Positions 1 through 9,555 of a stretch of 64,000 bases of DNA are shown one piece after another; position 1 is the first letter of the stretch, and the number at the start of each line of letters is the position of its first letter. The DNA is from Rhodoplanes sp963840055. Its GTDB lineage: Bacteria > Pseudomonadota > Alphaproteobacteria > Rhizobiales > Xanthobacteraceae. Position numbers and translations under genes: made by a program. The notes under the pieces were generated by a model. That model worked only from the letters and a program-made list of their open reading frames with translations, was not told the DNA's origin and searched no databases. The stretch is taken from assembly GCA_963840055.1 (NCBI GenBank), contig CAWIXM010000006.1, positions 1 through 64,000 on the forward strand, in the 5' to 3' direction.

Positions 1-1128
1 GTTGCTGAGTTCGCCGTCTTCGAAAGTGGTTGTGCTTTCGGAAAATGCCTGGGACATCGGCATTTTCTCGAAGAGGGTGACCGAGAAAACCTGGAGCAAA
101 GTGTAGAGAGAGGCCTCCAAGCCGAGGCGCTTCTTGACGATGGCAACCAGGACGTAGACGGAAACCGCGATCCATATTTGCGTCTTCACCGCGTTGTCCG
201 AAGTGCCATAAAAAGACTTGATCCGCAAGTGCTGCTTGATCCATTTGAAGAACAGTTCGATCTGCCAGCGGCTTTGTAAAGGTCGCAGATCGATGCCGCC
301 GGCAGGAAAATGGTTGGTAAGGAAGACAAGCTTCCCGTTGCTGCTTCCTCGAAACGGATCCGTCTCAGATGTACGGGATAGTCCTTGCTGGTAGAAACCA
401 TCCAATGCGATGGTCTGGTCGGCAATGATACCGGTCGCTCATCTGTCGGCGCCGAGTACACGCGGTAATCGCAGGTTCTACTTGGCTCGGGTGACGAAGA
501 AGCGCCGCCTGCTGCAAGTGTAAAGGTCGCAAAGTCGATATAGCCGCTGTCCATGACGTAGATGGCGCCCGCTTCGGGGACAGCGAATCGAGAGCGTAAC
601 GTCGTGCAGCTTGCCGCTTGAGATGCGAATAAAGGTGGGGATGTTGCCGCGCAGGTCGAGCAGCGTATGCATCTTCACCGCCGCCTTGGTGGAGCGAAAG
701 TGCGCCCATGGAAACAGCGACAGGCACAGATCGATGGTCGTGGAATCCAGAGCATAGACCGTGTTGGCCAGCTCCATGCCCAGGCTTTCGCTGGCATAGA
801 GCTTCCTCGCATGGGCAATCAGACGGTGAGCGAACTCCGCGTAAATGCGCCAGTCGCGCGTCTCGTTCGCGTCGGCCAGAGTCGATCGTCGGACCGGCTC
901 GCGAAAACCAATGTGATAGAGTTTCGACGCGCGCGCCGATAGGCAGACCTCGATATCGCGCAGGCTCTCTCGATAGGTCAGTTGCGCAAACGCCATCGCG
1001 CGGTATTGCTCGGCACAACACAGCGTTCGCACCCGGGCGTCGCCACCGTAGCGGGTAACAATCCGCGCAAAAGTGCTCCAAGGCAGAAAATCCATCAGCT
1101 GGGCGAAAAGCGTCTTGCCGATGTTCAC
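1..1128 (-). pseudogene. IS4-family transposase, frameshifted remnant
   Basis: The reverse strand encodes pieces of one IS4/DUF4372-type DDE transposase in different frames. The N-terminal part (1128 down to about 590) reads through the conserved YALDSTTIDLCLSLFPWA segment with the first catalytic Asp. The middle part, containing DSGYIDFA, lies in a second frame, and FFVTRAK is in a third. The C-terminal part (about 270 down to 1), with RWQIELFFKWIKQHLRIK containing the catalytic Glu, has shifted again at the LYK/RW junction. At least three frameshifts make it non-functional. The 3' end lies before the window start, so the left boundary is unknown. The right edge is probably within 1130-1300. 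Confidence 0.85.
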
Positions 1129-1312
1129 GGGCGACTCCTCGGAAAAACTCCGAATAGCGCCCGACCAAGTTCAAATCGACACCACCCATTTTCGGTGGCA
1201 AGCTCCTGCCAGATCAGCTCTTTCCAGAACGCTCCTCACCGTCAACCGGACACCAGTGAAGCCTAGATTAGGCGGTTTTTGAGATAATACGGTACGCTAC
1301 GGGGGGTGGGCC

Positions 1313-2182
1313 ATGAGGAAATTCCTACTTGCAAGTGTTGCCGCGCTCGGGCTTGCCGGGACGGCCTCTGCCGCCGACTTGGCGGTGAGGGCCCCCGTGC
1401 CTGTGCCACTTTTTACCTGGACCGGATGCTATCTCGGCATCAACGGCGGCTGGATCAAAGGCGCTGACGACTACTCCATTAGCCGGCGGGTGCTTTATCC
1501 ATACCCCGACAAGGCCACGCCCGCTGACAACGCCCTGCTCGCCCAGTCTTATAGCAGCGATGAGTCCGCTGGAACTTTCGGCGGTCAATTCGGCTGCCAA
1601 TATCAGGCGGGCTGGCTCGTGATCGGCGGCGAATGGGATGCCAACTGGAGCGGCTTGAAGGAAGACAATTACTTCACTTATCCCGCGATCGCTTGGGTCA
1701 GCGATCCGACCTTCGCTTGGCCGCCACGGTCGGTAAGAAGCCACAAGCAGCTCGATTGGTTCTCGACTGCGCGGGTGCGCGTCGGCGCCGCTTGGTGGGA
1801 TCGCGTGCTGCTCTATGCAACGGGCGGCGTGGCAATGGGTGCGCTGGACGCCTACACCCTTGTCGGCCACGACAACCTCGCTGATCCATCTGATGGCCTC
1901 CGTCCGGATTTCTTCGGCGGTTATCGTGAAAACCGCATCGGCTGGACCGTCGGCGGCGGCTTCGAATGGGCCTTTGCCGCTAATTGGACCGCCAAGGCCG
2001 AGTTCCTCTATCTCGACTTCGGCTCGTTCGACTACATCTCGCCCGGCTATCGTTTCGACGGCGAATTCCTTGGCAGGACTTACCATACCAGCATTGATAC
2101 GAAGGAATATGTGGCGCGTGTCGGCATCAACTATCTGTTCCACCTCGGGCCGGCTGTGGCCCCGGTTTATGCGCGTTACTGA
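1313..2182 (+). CDS. Outer-membrane beta-barrel protein, Omp25/RopB type
   Basis: This is a 289-residue exported protein with a classical signal peptide (residues 1-20, ending ASA-AD). It is followed by the AP.P.FTWTGCYLGINGG opening typical of the rhizobial Omp25/Omp31 porin-like family. Alternating Gly/aromatic strands continue to the end (VGGGFEWAFAANWTAKAEFL, RVGINYLF), as expected for an eight-stranded barrel in the outer membrane. The ATG follows a GGGGGG ribosome site by a few bases. The gene stands alone, with an IS4 remnant upstream and a terminator downstream. Its exact role is unknown; family members are structural surface proteins. Confidence 0.9.
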   Translation: MRKFLLASVAALGLAGTASAADLAVRAPVPVPLFTWTGCYLGINGGWIKGADDYSISRRVLYPYPDKATPADNALLAQSYSSDESAGTFGGQFGCQYQAGWLVIGGEWDANWSGLKEDNYFTYPAIAWVSDPTFAWPPRSVRSHKQLDWFSTARVRVGAAWWDRVLLYATGGVAMGALDAYTLVGHDNLADPSDGLRPDFFGGYRENRIGWTVGGGFEWAFAANWTAKAEFLYLDFGSFDYISPGYRFDGEFLGRTYHTSIDTKEYVARVGINYLFHLGPAVAPVYARY

Positions 2183-2204
2183 GCAGTCTCTCCTTCCAGA
2201 CTTC

Positions 2205-2234
2205 AAACCCCGGGCTTCGGCTCGGGGTTTTTTA
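2205..2234 (+). terminator. Rho-independent terminator of the barrel gene
   Basis: AACCCCG and CGGGGTT arms enclose a short GGCTTCGGCT centre and are followed by a T-run. It lies 23 bases after the barrel stop codon. The T-run ends immediately before the inverted repeat of the IS30 element. Confidence 0.85.
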
Positions 2235-2240
2235 TTGCGC

Positions 2241-3461
2241 CCATTCAACAGTGAAGTGCAACGGGCAGATTTCTGGCGCTGAAGAAAATCTCGCGAGGGG
2301 TTTGGTAGCCGAGTATCTTTCTGGGGCGAGAGTTGAGTTTGTCCTCGACCCTTTGGACATCGGCATCGGACAAAATAGAGAAGTCGGAACCTTTTGGGAA
2401 GTATTGCCTGAAGAGGCCGTTAGTGTGTTCGTTGAGGCCGCGTTCCCACGAGTGATAGGGCTTGGCAAAATAGGATAGTGCCCCCAGCGAGGTTGCGATT
2501 TGGGCGTGAGAGGTGAACTCTTTTCCATTGTCGTAAGTGATTGTTTCGATTTGGTCAGCGAGCGGCAAAAGCACGCGTGCGCAGGCCTGCACGCACAGAG
2601 TCCGCGTTCTTGTCCGGCAGTTTGGCGAGCTTGGTGTATTTGGAGGTTCGCTCGACGTGCGACATGACAACGCCTTTGTGATTGGCGCCGATAATCGTGT
2701 CGGCCTCCCAGTCTCCGATGCGGATTTTTGCGGCGACAATAGGAGGCCGCTGATCGATATCGACGCGGTTCGGAATCAGCCCGCGCCCCGAATTCTTGCC
2801 CTTGCGCCTGTTGTATTTTTTGCCGCTGTGACGCAAGTGAAGATACAGCGTGCCCCCGTCTTTCTTGTCTTTCCAGACATGCTGATAGATGTGCTCGTGA
2901 CTGATAAAGGCGACGCCATCCTTCGCCAGACGCCCGCTGATCTGATCGGGATCTCCACTGCTGTTGCGTCAGTTTTTCTTCGATCAGCTCCACCAAATCT
3001 GGCGTTATTTTGCGCGGCTTGTCCGAGGCCTCTTGGCGTCTCTGCGAGGCCTTCTCGTGCGCTTGCTTGAAGCGATAGCCGCGCGCGCCGGTGTTGCGAA
3101 CAAGCTCGCGGCTGATCGTCGACGGATCGACGCCAATTTGCCGCGCGATGTGGGCTTGCGAGTGGCCGCTTTGCAAGAGCGCGTAAATCTGGCAGCGTTG
3201 TTCGCAGGTCAGATGGAGATAGCCTTCGGGCATTTCTCCTCTGTGAGATGTGCTGTCCCACGCAAGGATAGTCTTCCATCTGACCGCCAGAAAAACCGGC
3301 ATACACAACATGGAAAAGTCTGGCGGGAGAAAACGTCGGCCTTAAGGGTGCTCGCTGCGCTCGCATCGTCTCCGGCGACTAAAGCCCTTGACCCCGACCC
3401 TTTCCCCGCCACTCACTCCGCCATGCCGTCTATGCTGCCCGTTGCACTTCATGTTGAATGG
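2241..3461. mobile_element. IS30-family element with intact terminal inverted repeats
   Basis: The ends are near-perfect inverted repeats of 27-28 bp. The left copy is 2241-2268 (CCATTCAACAGTGAAGTG at its outer part). The right copy, reversed, is 3434-3461 and differs by one base gained or lost after CCATTCAACA. Similarity extends a few bases outward on both sides (TTTATTGC), so the exact ends and target duplication are uncertain. The only gene inside is a frameshifted IS30 transposase, so this copy cannot move by itself. Confidence 0.8.
2245..3233 (-). pseudogene. IS30-family transposase with two frameshifts
   Basis: The start is at 3233 (MPEGYLHLTCEQRCQIYAL), followed by the helix-turn-helix typical of IS30. 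The frame is lost near 2957, where TGGAGATCCCGATCAG appears to carry one extra base relative to the expected QQWSPDQISGRL reading. The middle part contains the first catalytic Asp (GDWEADTIIGA). A second frameshift near 2597 moves reading to the final part, with the second Asp (TYDNGKEF) and the Glu (YHSWERGLNEHTNGL). All three DDE residues survive but in three frames. Confidence 0.88.
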
Positions 3462-3656
3462 GCGTTGCAATAAAAATAGTGGTGCGGGTTACATTAATCG
3501 AGAAACTTAATCGCAATGTCGGCTTCGGGTCAGACTCAGGCATTCGGCGGTATTAGCGCAATGCCCGGTTTGCCGGAAAGCGGCCATGGCTGGGCGATTG
3601 TGAGTACGCGCCCTAACTAATAGGATGCGGACTTGCGATGGCAGGCCGCGTCGCGT

Positions 3657-5276
3657 TCATGCTTGTTCCATCGCGGCGCGGACCGCGTCGAGCGCGTCGG
3701 GGGTATCGATGTCGATGAGCGCAGCGTCGTCGGCCATCGCGACCTCGACGACCGCTTCCGGATAGCTCGCGATCAGGCCGCGCGCCCCGACATCGCCGGT
3801 CAGCGCCGAAAGATCGGGAAAGAACCGTCGTGACCACACGACCGGGTTGCCGCGCTTGCCCGCGATGGTTGGGACCACGACCAATGCGCCGCGTTCGGGG
3901 TCGAACGCCGCGAGCAGGCGGTCGATCAGGCGAGCGTCCACTTGCGGCATGTCGCCAAGGCACACGATGACGCCGTCGGCGGCGTCTGGCGTCGCCGCTA
4001 CACCCGCTTTCAACGAGGTTGACAAGCCGTCCGCATAGGCGGGATTGTGCACGAGCAGGACATCGAGACCCGCCAGGGCCGCCTCCACCCGCTCGCGCTG
4101 GTGACCGGTGACGACGATGACCGGCCGGGCGCGCGAGGCAAGTGCCGCTTCGGCGATGATGCGCACCAGCGGCCGGCCGCCGATCTCGGCGAGGAGCTTG
4201 TTCGGTCCGGCCATGCGGCTCGAACGGCCGGCCGCAAGCACGATCGCGGCGAGCTGCCGACCAGGCTTTTCCGCCGCTTCCCGCGGCTGCGGGCGGGTCA
4301 CGATCTCCATCAGCAAGCCGCCGACGCCCATGCCGACGATCTGTTCGCGCGTCATCGGCAGCCCGCAGAGAAGGCGCGCCAGCACCCAGTCGAAGCCGTT
4401 CTCCTTGGGGCTGCGCGCACAGCCCGGCGCGCCCAGCACCGGACGACCGCCGATTTCGGCGACGAGCAGCAGGTTCCCCGGATCGACCGGCATGCCGAAA
4501 TGCTCGATCCGCCCGCCGATCGCTTCAATCGCCGCGGGGATCACGTCGCGGCGGTCGGCGATCGCGGAGGCTCCAAACACGATCGCCAACTCGGCGCCAG
4601 CGCGGATTGCCTCGCCCAGGGCCTGCGCAAGCGCCTCACAATGGTGCGGCGCCCGCTTCTCAAACACGATGGCGGCGCCGGTGGGCGTCAGCCGATCAAC
4701 GGTTACTTTGATCGTCTTGTCGATCACCTTGTCCGCCAGCCCCGGCAGCACGGTGGAGATGACGCCGATCTTGCGCAGACGATAGGGCGCGACGCGCACC
4801 AGCGGCGCGTCCGCCTGGGCTGCCGCCAGCGCCCGATCGCGCGCGGCGGCGGACACCGCAAAGGGGATGATCTTCACGGTCGCGATCATCGTGCCGGCCA
4901 CCACCGGCGCAAAGGGAGAAAGCGTCGCGAACGTTATGTCGGGGTCGGCTGCGTTGAGGCGGTCGACGCCCGCCTTATCGACGACGAGCACGCCCGCCGC
5001 TTCGGCGAACAGATTGGCGCGCCCGGTGAATGCGCGGTCGACGTGAATCCCGTCCCCGGCGGCGGCCGCCGCAACCTCGGCCGCGGCAACATCCTCGGGC
5101 ACGTCGCCTGCCTCGATCCGCGCAACCGTGATCGCGCTAAGCCCGGCGGCGCGCAGGGCATTGATCTCGGCATCGCCGATGACCGCGCCTTTCTTTAGCA
5201 CGATTCCGTCCTGCCGGATCGCGTGCACGACGATGCCGCCTTTGGCCTCGGCTAACGGGACCGCGCCGAATTTCAT
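3657..5276 (-). CDS. Molybdopterin-binding/MobA-like nucleotidyltransferase fusion
   Basis: This is a 539-residue two-domain protein. Residues 1-340 resemble the MoeA/MogA molybdopterin-binding fold (KFGAVPLAEAKGGIVVHA opening; a later VFGASAI and GMPVDPGNLL region). Residues from about 345 form a MobA/MocA-type nucleotidyltransferase with the AIVLAAGRSSRM signature and a following Lys. Such fusions are annotated in Rhizobiales as molybdenum-cofactor cytidylyltransferases that mature xanthine-dehydrogenase-family enzymes. That substrate is inferred here. The start at 5276 was chosen because GGAGAG lies 5 bases upstream; a longer in-frame extension to 5366 has no family similarity. No molybdoenzyme gene lies nearby. 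Confidence 0.85.
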   Translation of the reverse strand: MKFGAVPLAEAKGGIVVHAIRQDGIVLKKGAVIGDAEINALRAAGLSAITVARIEAGDVPEDVAAAEVAAAAAGDGIHVDRAFTGRANLFAEAAGVLVVDKAGVDRLNAADPDITFATLSPFAPVVAGTMIATVKIIPFAVSAAARDRALAAAQADAPLVRVAPYRLRKIGVISTVLPGLADKVIDKTIKVTVDRLTPTGAAIVFEKRAPHHCEALAQALGEAIRAGAELAIVFGASAIADRRDVIPAAIEAIGGRIEHFGMPVDPGNLLLVAEIGGRPVLGAPGCARSPKENGFDWVLARLLCGLPMTREQIVGMGVGGLLMEIVTRPQPREAAEKPGRQLAAIVLAAGRSSRMAGPNKLLAEIGGRPLVRIIAEAALASRARPVIVVTGHQRERVEAALAGLDVLLVHNPAYADGLSTSLKAGVAATPDAADGVIVCLGDMPQVDARLIDRLLAAFDPERGALVVVPTIAGKRGNPVVWSRRFFPDLSALTGDVGARGLIASYPEAVVEVAMADDAALIDIDTPDALDAVRAAMEQA

Positions 5277-5391
5277 GCCTCTCTCCAACTGTCCTTCAGT
5301 AGTTTGGAGGTCTGGGAGGGTTTGTCCAGGTGGAAGCGCCCGACTGCCGTTGCATCGGCAGATCAAAGCCGCACCTCATGCGACGATCGCA

Positions 5392-6510
5392 TCATAGTCC
5401 GAGCGCGTCTGCCGCAGGGCTGTAGGGAAGATCAAGGGCATCGGCGACGGCGCGGCAGGTGATTTTGCCGTCGTGCACGTTCAGCCCGGCGCGCAGGTGC
5501 ACGTCGTCGATTAGTGCGCGGGGAAAACCTTTGTTCGCCAGCGCCAATATGAATGGGCGCGTCGCCTTGTTGAGCGCAAATGTGGAGGTCCGCGGCACGG
5601 CGCCCGGCATGTTGGTCACGCAGTAGTGCACGACCCCGTCGACGACGTAGGTTGGATGCGAATGCGTGGTCGGGCGCGAGGTTTCCGCGCAGCCGCCCTG
5701 ATCGATGGCGACGTCGACGATGACAACGCCCGGCTTCATCGCCGCCACGACATGCGCAGAAATTAGCTTGGGCGCGGCGGCTCCCGCCGTCAGGGCAGCG
5801 CCGACGACCGCGTCGGCCGAGACACACAATGGTTCGATCACCTCCGGCGCCGTTGGAACGATACGGACGCGTGCGCCGAAGATCTCCTCAAGTTCGCGCA
5901 AAGTGCCCGAGCTTCGGCCGACGATCGCGACATCCGCTCCCATGCCGAGGGCCACGGTCGCAGCGCTGCGTCCGACCACGCCGCCGCCGAGGACAACGAC
6001 GTTGGCCGCCGGGGCGCCTTCGACGCCGCCGAGCAAAATTCCACGCCCGCCGTGCGGCCGCTCGAGGAAATGCGCGGCCACTTGCGGCGCCATGCGCCCG
6101 GCAACCTCCGACATCGGAGCGAGTAAAGGCAGCTTTCCTTTCGAATCGGTCACGGTTTCATAGGCGATGGCGGTGACGCCGGAGGCCATGAGATCGTGGG
6201 CCTGCTCGGGATCGGGCGCGAGGTGCAGATAGGTGAAGATCATCTGGCCGCGTTTGAGTTTGCGCCGCTCCGACGCGAGCGGCTCCTTGACCTTCACGAT
6301 CAATTCGGCTCGTTGAAATATTTGGTCCGCGGTTGCGACAAGCTCCGCCCCCGCTGCGGCGTACTCGTCATTGCCGATGCCGGCGCCCTCGCCGGCTTTG
6401 GCTTCGATCGCAACGGCGTGACCGTGTTGCACCAATTCGGCGACTGTCGAAGGAATAAGCGCGACGCGGTATTCGTCAGGCTTGATCTCTTTCGGAACGC
6501 CGATGAGCAT
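5392..6510 (-). CDS. ald: Alanine dehydrogenase
   Basis: This 372-residue protein is full length for the family. It begins MLIGVPKEIKPDEYRVALIP, and the early Arg and a Lys near residue 75 (VKVKEPL) match the pyruvate-binding residues of alanine dehydrogenases. A Rossmann NAD-binding segment follows (VVVLGGGVVGRSAATVALGMGADV). The enzyme interconverts L-alanine and pyruvate plus ammonia with NAD and acts in the cytoplasm. It is on the same strand as the flanking genes but separated by 115 bases from the molybdenum-cofactor gene. It has no obvious regulator beside it, although an Lrp-type regulator is usual elsewhere. Confidence 0.93.
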   Translation of the reverse strand: MLIGVPKEIKPDEYRVALIPSTVAELVQHGHAVAIEAKAGEGAGIGNDEYAAAGAELVATADQIFQRAELIVKVKEPLASERRKLKRGQMIFTYLHLAPDPEQAHDLMASGVTAIAYETVTDSKGKLPLLAPMSEVAGRMAPQVAAHFLERPHGGRGILLGGVEGAPAANVVVLGGGVVGRSAATVALGMGADVAIVGRSSGTLRELEEIFGARVRIVPTAPEVIEPLCVSADAVVGAALTAGAAAPKLISAHVVAAMKPGVVIVDVAIDQGGCAETSRPTTHSHPTYVVDGVVHYCVTNMPGAVPRTSTFALNKATRPFILALANKGFPRALIDDVHLRAGLNVHDGKITCRAVADALDLPYSPAADALGL

Positions 6511-6546
6511 CGCCGTGCTCGTGCAGGGGTTGGCTTCCTGCGGGGC

Positions 6547-7656
6547 TCAGTGAACTGCCTCGCCCACGCCGGTCATCGCCGTCAGCGCCACGGGCAATGA
6601 GATCGAGCCCCATTCTCCGGGCGACGGATCAAAAATGCCAGCGCAGACGGCACCGCATCGGCCGCACTTGCCGTCGGTCGTCAACCGACAGGCGGTGATC
6701 TCGTAGCCGTTGCGTCCGATCAGAATTGCCCGGCAATCGTCGCAATAAGTGGCTTGGCCGACCGGATCCGGCACATTGCCGACATAAGCATAACGAACGC
6801 CATTCTTCATCGCGATCACACGCGCGCGCAGCAAGGTTCCGATCGGCGTCGGCGGGACGTCTCGCATCCGCCAATCCGGATGGAAAGCCGTGAAGTGCCA
6901 CGGTACGTCGGGACCCAGCGCTTCCACAACCCATTGCGTCATCTGTTCGAGCTCGGCATCGGAGTCGTTGAAGCCGGGAATGAGCAAAGTGGTGATTTCC
7001 AGCCAAACCTGCGTCTCACGTTTCAGGTAGACGAGCGTATCGAGCACCGGCTGCAGGTGGGCGTAGCAGACCTTGCGATAGAACTCCTCGCTGAAGCCCT
7101 TCAGGTCGATATTGGCCGCATCGATATGGCGATAAAACTCGGCGCGCGGCTCCGGGCAGACATAGCCGGCGCTGACGGCGACGTTCTTGATGCCGCGGGC
7201 GCGGCAAGCGATGGCGGTGTCGATCGCGTATTCGTGGAAGATCGTGGGATCGTTGTAGGTAAAGGCGACGCTCGAGCAGCCGAGCCGCTCTGCCGTCCAG
7301 GCGATGTGCTCAGGACTGGCGCGCGTCGCCAGCACGTCGAGCTCCTGCGCCTTGCTGATGGTCCAGTTTTGACAGTACTTGCAGCCGAGATTGCAGCCGC
7401 CGGTGCCGAACGAGAGGACGGACGTGCCCGGCAGGAAGTGATAAAGCGGCTTTTTCTCGATCGGATCGACGCAGAAGCCGCTCGACTGGCCATAGGTCGT
7501 CGACACGATCTGGTCGCCCTCGCGTGCGCGGACGAAGCAGAATGCGCGCTGGCCGTCGTGCAGCCGGCAGAAGCGCGGACACAGGTCGCATTGGATGCGG
7601 CCGTCCTCGATCATGTGCCAGTATCGGCCGGGAAATGCGTTTGACGGTTCGGTCAT
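6547..7656 (-). CDS. amrS: AmmeMemoRadiSam-type radical SAM protein (AmrS-like)
   Basis: This 369-residue protein begins with a Cys-rich segment (CDLCPRFCRL) and then has the radical SAM motif CNLGCKYC near residue 95. It ends with two CxxC pairs (CDDC, CGRC) that may bind a metal. The layout matches the AmmeMemoRadiSam system radical SAM enzyme, formerly called PflA-like. Its partners Memo and AmrA are not in this window, so it is solitary here. The start at 7656 is used because the protein aligns from MTEPSNAF and ACAGGG lies upstream; earlier in-frame codons appear to be non-coding. The reaction is not known from sequence. Confidence 0.85.
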   Translation of the reverse strand: MTEPSNAFPGRYWHMIEDGRIQCDLCPRFCRLHDGQRAFCFVRAREGDQIVSTTYGQSSGFCVDPIEKKPLYHFLPGTSVLSFGTGGCNLGCKYCQNWTISKAQELDVLATRASPEHIAWTAERLGCSSVAFTYNDPTIFHEYAIDTAIACRARGIKNVAVSAGYVCPEPRAEFYRHIDAANIDLKGFSEEFYRKVCYAHLQPVLDTLVYLKRETQVWLEITTLLIPGFNDSDAELEQMTQWVVEALGPDVPWHFTAFHPDWRMRDVPPTPIGTLLRARVIAMKNGVRYAYVGNVPDPVGQATYCDDCRAILIGRNGYEITACRLTTDGKCGRCGAVCAGIFDPSPGEWGSISLPVALTAMTGVGEAVH

Positions 7657-8136
7657 GGCGCTGCCCTGTAACTCGGTCGACACCACGCCCCCGTCGGCGC
7701 AGCCTCTGGAACCGTGGCCCGGACGGATGGTCGTTCGCGACAGCGGCCGCCCCCAACGCGAGGCCATCCCGTCGTCAGACGAGAGCGATCACGTCAGTTA
7801 ACAATACAATTCGGAAAACGAATTTGATCCGGGTCAAAATAACCCGGAGACTGAGCCGAAGCGCTGGCCTGAGCCCGGTCGCGCGCGCCCCGCAGATTTT
7901 TCGGAAGAGCGCGGCAGCCTGATCGCCAATGGCCAGCGGCTGTTGGAAGTGCGGCCGCGCTTCATAGATGAGATGAAAGACGCCGGACGGCCGCGGTTGG
8001 CCAAGCGTCGGGGCGGCGCTGTGGCAGAAGCCTGCGGCATCGATGTTGGGAGGCTCGCGGAGCCCGCCGGAGCTGCAAAATGCGGAGCGAGTATCGGGAG
8101 ATCGACGAGGGTCGCAGCCGCCGCGAGAGGGCCAAG
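7657..8136. other. Divergent intergenic region, no convincing gene
   Basis: These 480 bases separate the divergent amrS-like and nfeD genes. Open frames exist on both strands, but none has a recognisable family, ribosome site or signal peptide. A possible exception is a plus-strand reading around 7910-8040 (LIANGQRLLEVRPRFIDEM), which looks protein-like but has no clear start. An FNR/FixK-like palindrome lies at 7824-7837. Confidence 0.5.
7824..7837. promoter_or_regulatory. Possible FNR/FixK-type binding site
   Basis: TTGATCCGGGTCAA matches the TTGAT-N4-ATCAA box of FNR/FixK/DNR regulators at nine of ten fixed positions. It lies 168 bases upstream of the amrS-like start (reverse strand) and 300 bases upstream of nfeD. 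Either gene could be served, or the match could be chance. No -10/-35 pair was confidently seen. Confidence 0.35.
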
Positions 8137-9555
8137 ATGAGCCTCTCATGGCGGGTCGTCATCGTGCTTTTGATCGCGTCAATCGCCCTGGCTCTCTCAT
8201 CGCGCTTCACGCGGCTATCCGCGCAAGCGACTGGGACCGCGCGCGAGGCCGTCGTCCTCGACATCGACGGGGCGATCGGCCCGGCGACGACGCTGTATCT
8301 GCGCCAGGGCTTCGCGGCGGCGGTTCGGCGCAACGCGGCGGTCATCGTGTTAGAGATAAATACGCCGGGCGGGCTCGACAGCGCCATGCGCGACATCATT
8401 GGCGACATGCTCGCCTCGCCCATTCCCGTCATCGCCTATGTGCATCCGAGCGGCGCGCGGGCGGCGAGCGCCGGCACCTATATCCTCTATGCCAGCCAAC
8501 TTGCCGCCATGACGCCCGGTACGCATCTCGGCGCGGCGACCCCAGTGCAGCTCGGCGGCGGACGCCAACCGCTCGGCGGCGGCGGCGGTTCAGACCGGGG
8601 TAAGGATAAGGATAGCGCCAAGGACAGCGAAGCGCCGGCAGACGCTATGACCGCGAAGACGGTCAACGACGCGGTCGCTTATATTCGCGGACTTGCAGAA
8701 CTGCAGGGACGCAATGAGGAATGGGCCGAGCGCGCCGTGCGGCAAGCCGCGACGCTGACCGCCGCCGCCGCGCTCAAGCTGGGCGTCATCGAGATCATCG
8801 CGCCGGACGTCCGCGACCTCTTGAGCCAAGCCGACGGGCGCATCGTCAAACTTCAGGGCGGCGCGGTCCGGCTCGAAACCGCCGGTTTGCGGATCAATCC
8901 CATCGCACCGGACTGGCGGGCGCAACTCCTCGCGGTGATCACCAATCCGAACGTCGCCTATATTCTCCTGCTGATCGGCTTCTATGGAATTCTGTTCGAA
9001 TTCTTCAATCCTGGTACCATCGCCTCGGGGGTCATCGGCGCCATCGCTTTGCTCACGGCCCTGTTCGCCTTAAACCTGATGCCGATCAATTTCGCCGGCC
9101 TCGCCCTGATCGGGCTGGGCGTCGCTCTCATGGTGGCCGAAGCGTTTACCCCTTCATTCGGCATTCTGGGAATCGGCGGCGCGGCCGCACTCGCGCTTGG
9201 CTCGCTGTTTTTGTTCGAGGACGTGCCCGGGTTCACGGTTTCGATTCCGGTGATCCTGACTGCCACGGTTGCAAGCGCGCTCATCGTGCTCATCGGCCTT
9301 GCGGCGGCGCTGCGCGCCCACCGGCGCAAGATTGTGACGGGAGAGCCAGCGCTCCTGGGCAGCCATGGGCAGGTACTCGAATGGGCCGGCGGACACGGGC
9401 AGGTGCTCGTGCACGGCGAGCGTTGGCAGGCGCACGCAGCCACGGCGCTCGCCGCCGGACAGCGCGTGCGCGTGAAAGGGCGTGACGGACTCGATCTTCT
9501 CGTTGAGCCGGACGCCGAGCCGATCCCAATCGCAGGAGAGCGTCATGCCGATTAA
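8137..9555 (+). CDS. nfeD: NfeD-type membrane serine protease
   Basis: This 472-residue protein has an N-terminal signal or anchor segment (residues 5-24). A ClpP-like protease domain follows with Ser111 in GARAASAGTYI and a likely partner Lys174. A low-complexity Gly/Asp/Lys linker sits at about 135-168. Several membrane segments follow (about 265-410), and an OB-fold NfeD domain ends the protein. Family members cleave stomatin-like partners at the membrane. The downstream slipin gene overlaps by 11 bases, giving the classic NfeD-stomatin operon. The start at 8137 follows GAGAGGG; an upstream in-frame extension is unlikely. Confidence 0.9.
   Translation: MSLSWRVVIVLLIASIALALSSRFTRLSAQATGTAREAVVLDIDGAIGPATTLYLRQGFAAAVRRNAAVIVLEINTPGGLDSAMRDIIGDMLASPIPVIAYVHPSGARAASAGTYILYASQLAAMTPGTHLGAATPVQLGGGRQPLGGGGGSDRGKDKDSAKDSEAPADAMTAKTVNDAVAYIRGLAELQGRNEEWAERAVRQAATLTAAAALKLGVIEIIAPDVRDLLSQADGRIVKLQGGAVRLETAGLRINPIAPDWRAQLLAVITNPNVAYILLLIGFYGILFEFFNPGTIASGVIGAIALLTALFALNLMPINFAGLALIGLGVALMVAEAFTPSFGILGIGGAAALALGSLFLFEDVPGFTVSIPVILTATVASALIVLIGLAAALRAHRRKIVTGEPALLGSHGQVLEWAGGHGQVLVHGERWQAHAATALAAGQRVRVKGRDGLDLLVEPDAEPIPIAGERHAD

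Noticed and set aside
1325..2248. Long reverse-strand frame opposite the first barrel gene
   Set aside because: It is fully antisense to a clear outer-membrane protein and has no motifs.
7775..8149. Reverse-strand frame of 124 codons upstream of nfeD
   Set aside because: It has no family motif, no ribosome site and an Arg/Pro-rich composition typical of chance frames in GC-rich DNA; it also overlaps the nfeD start.
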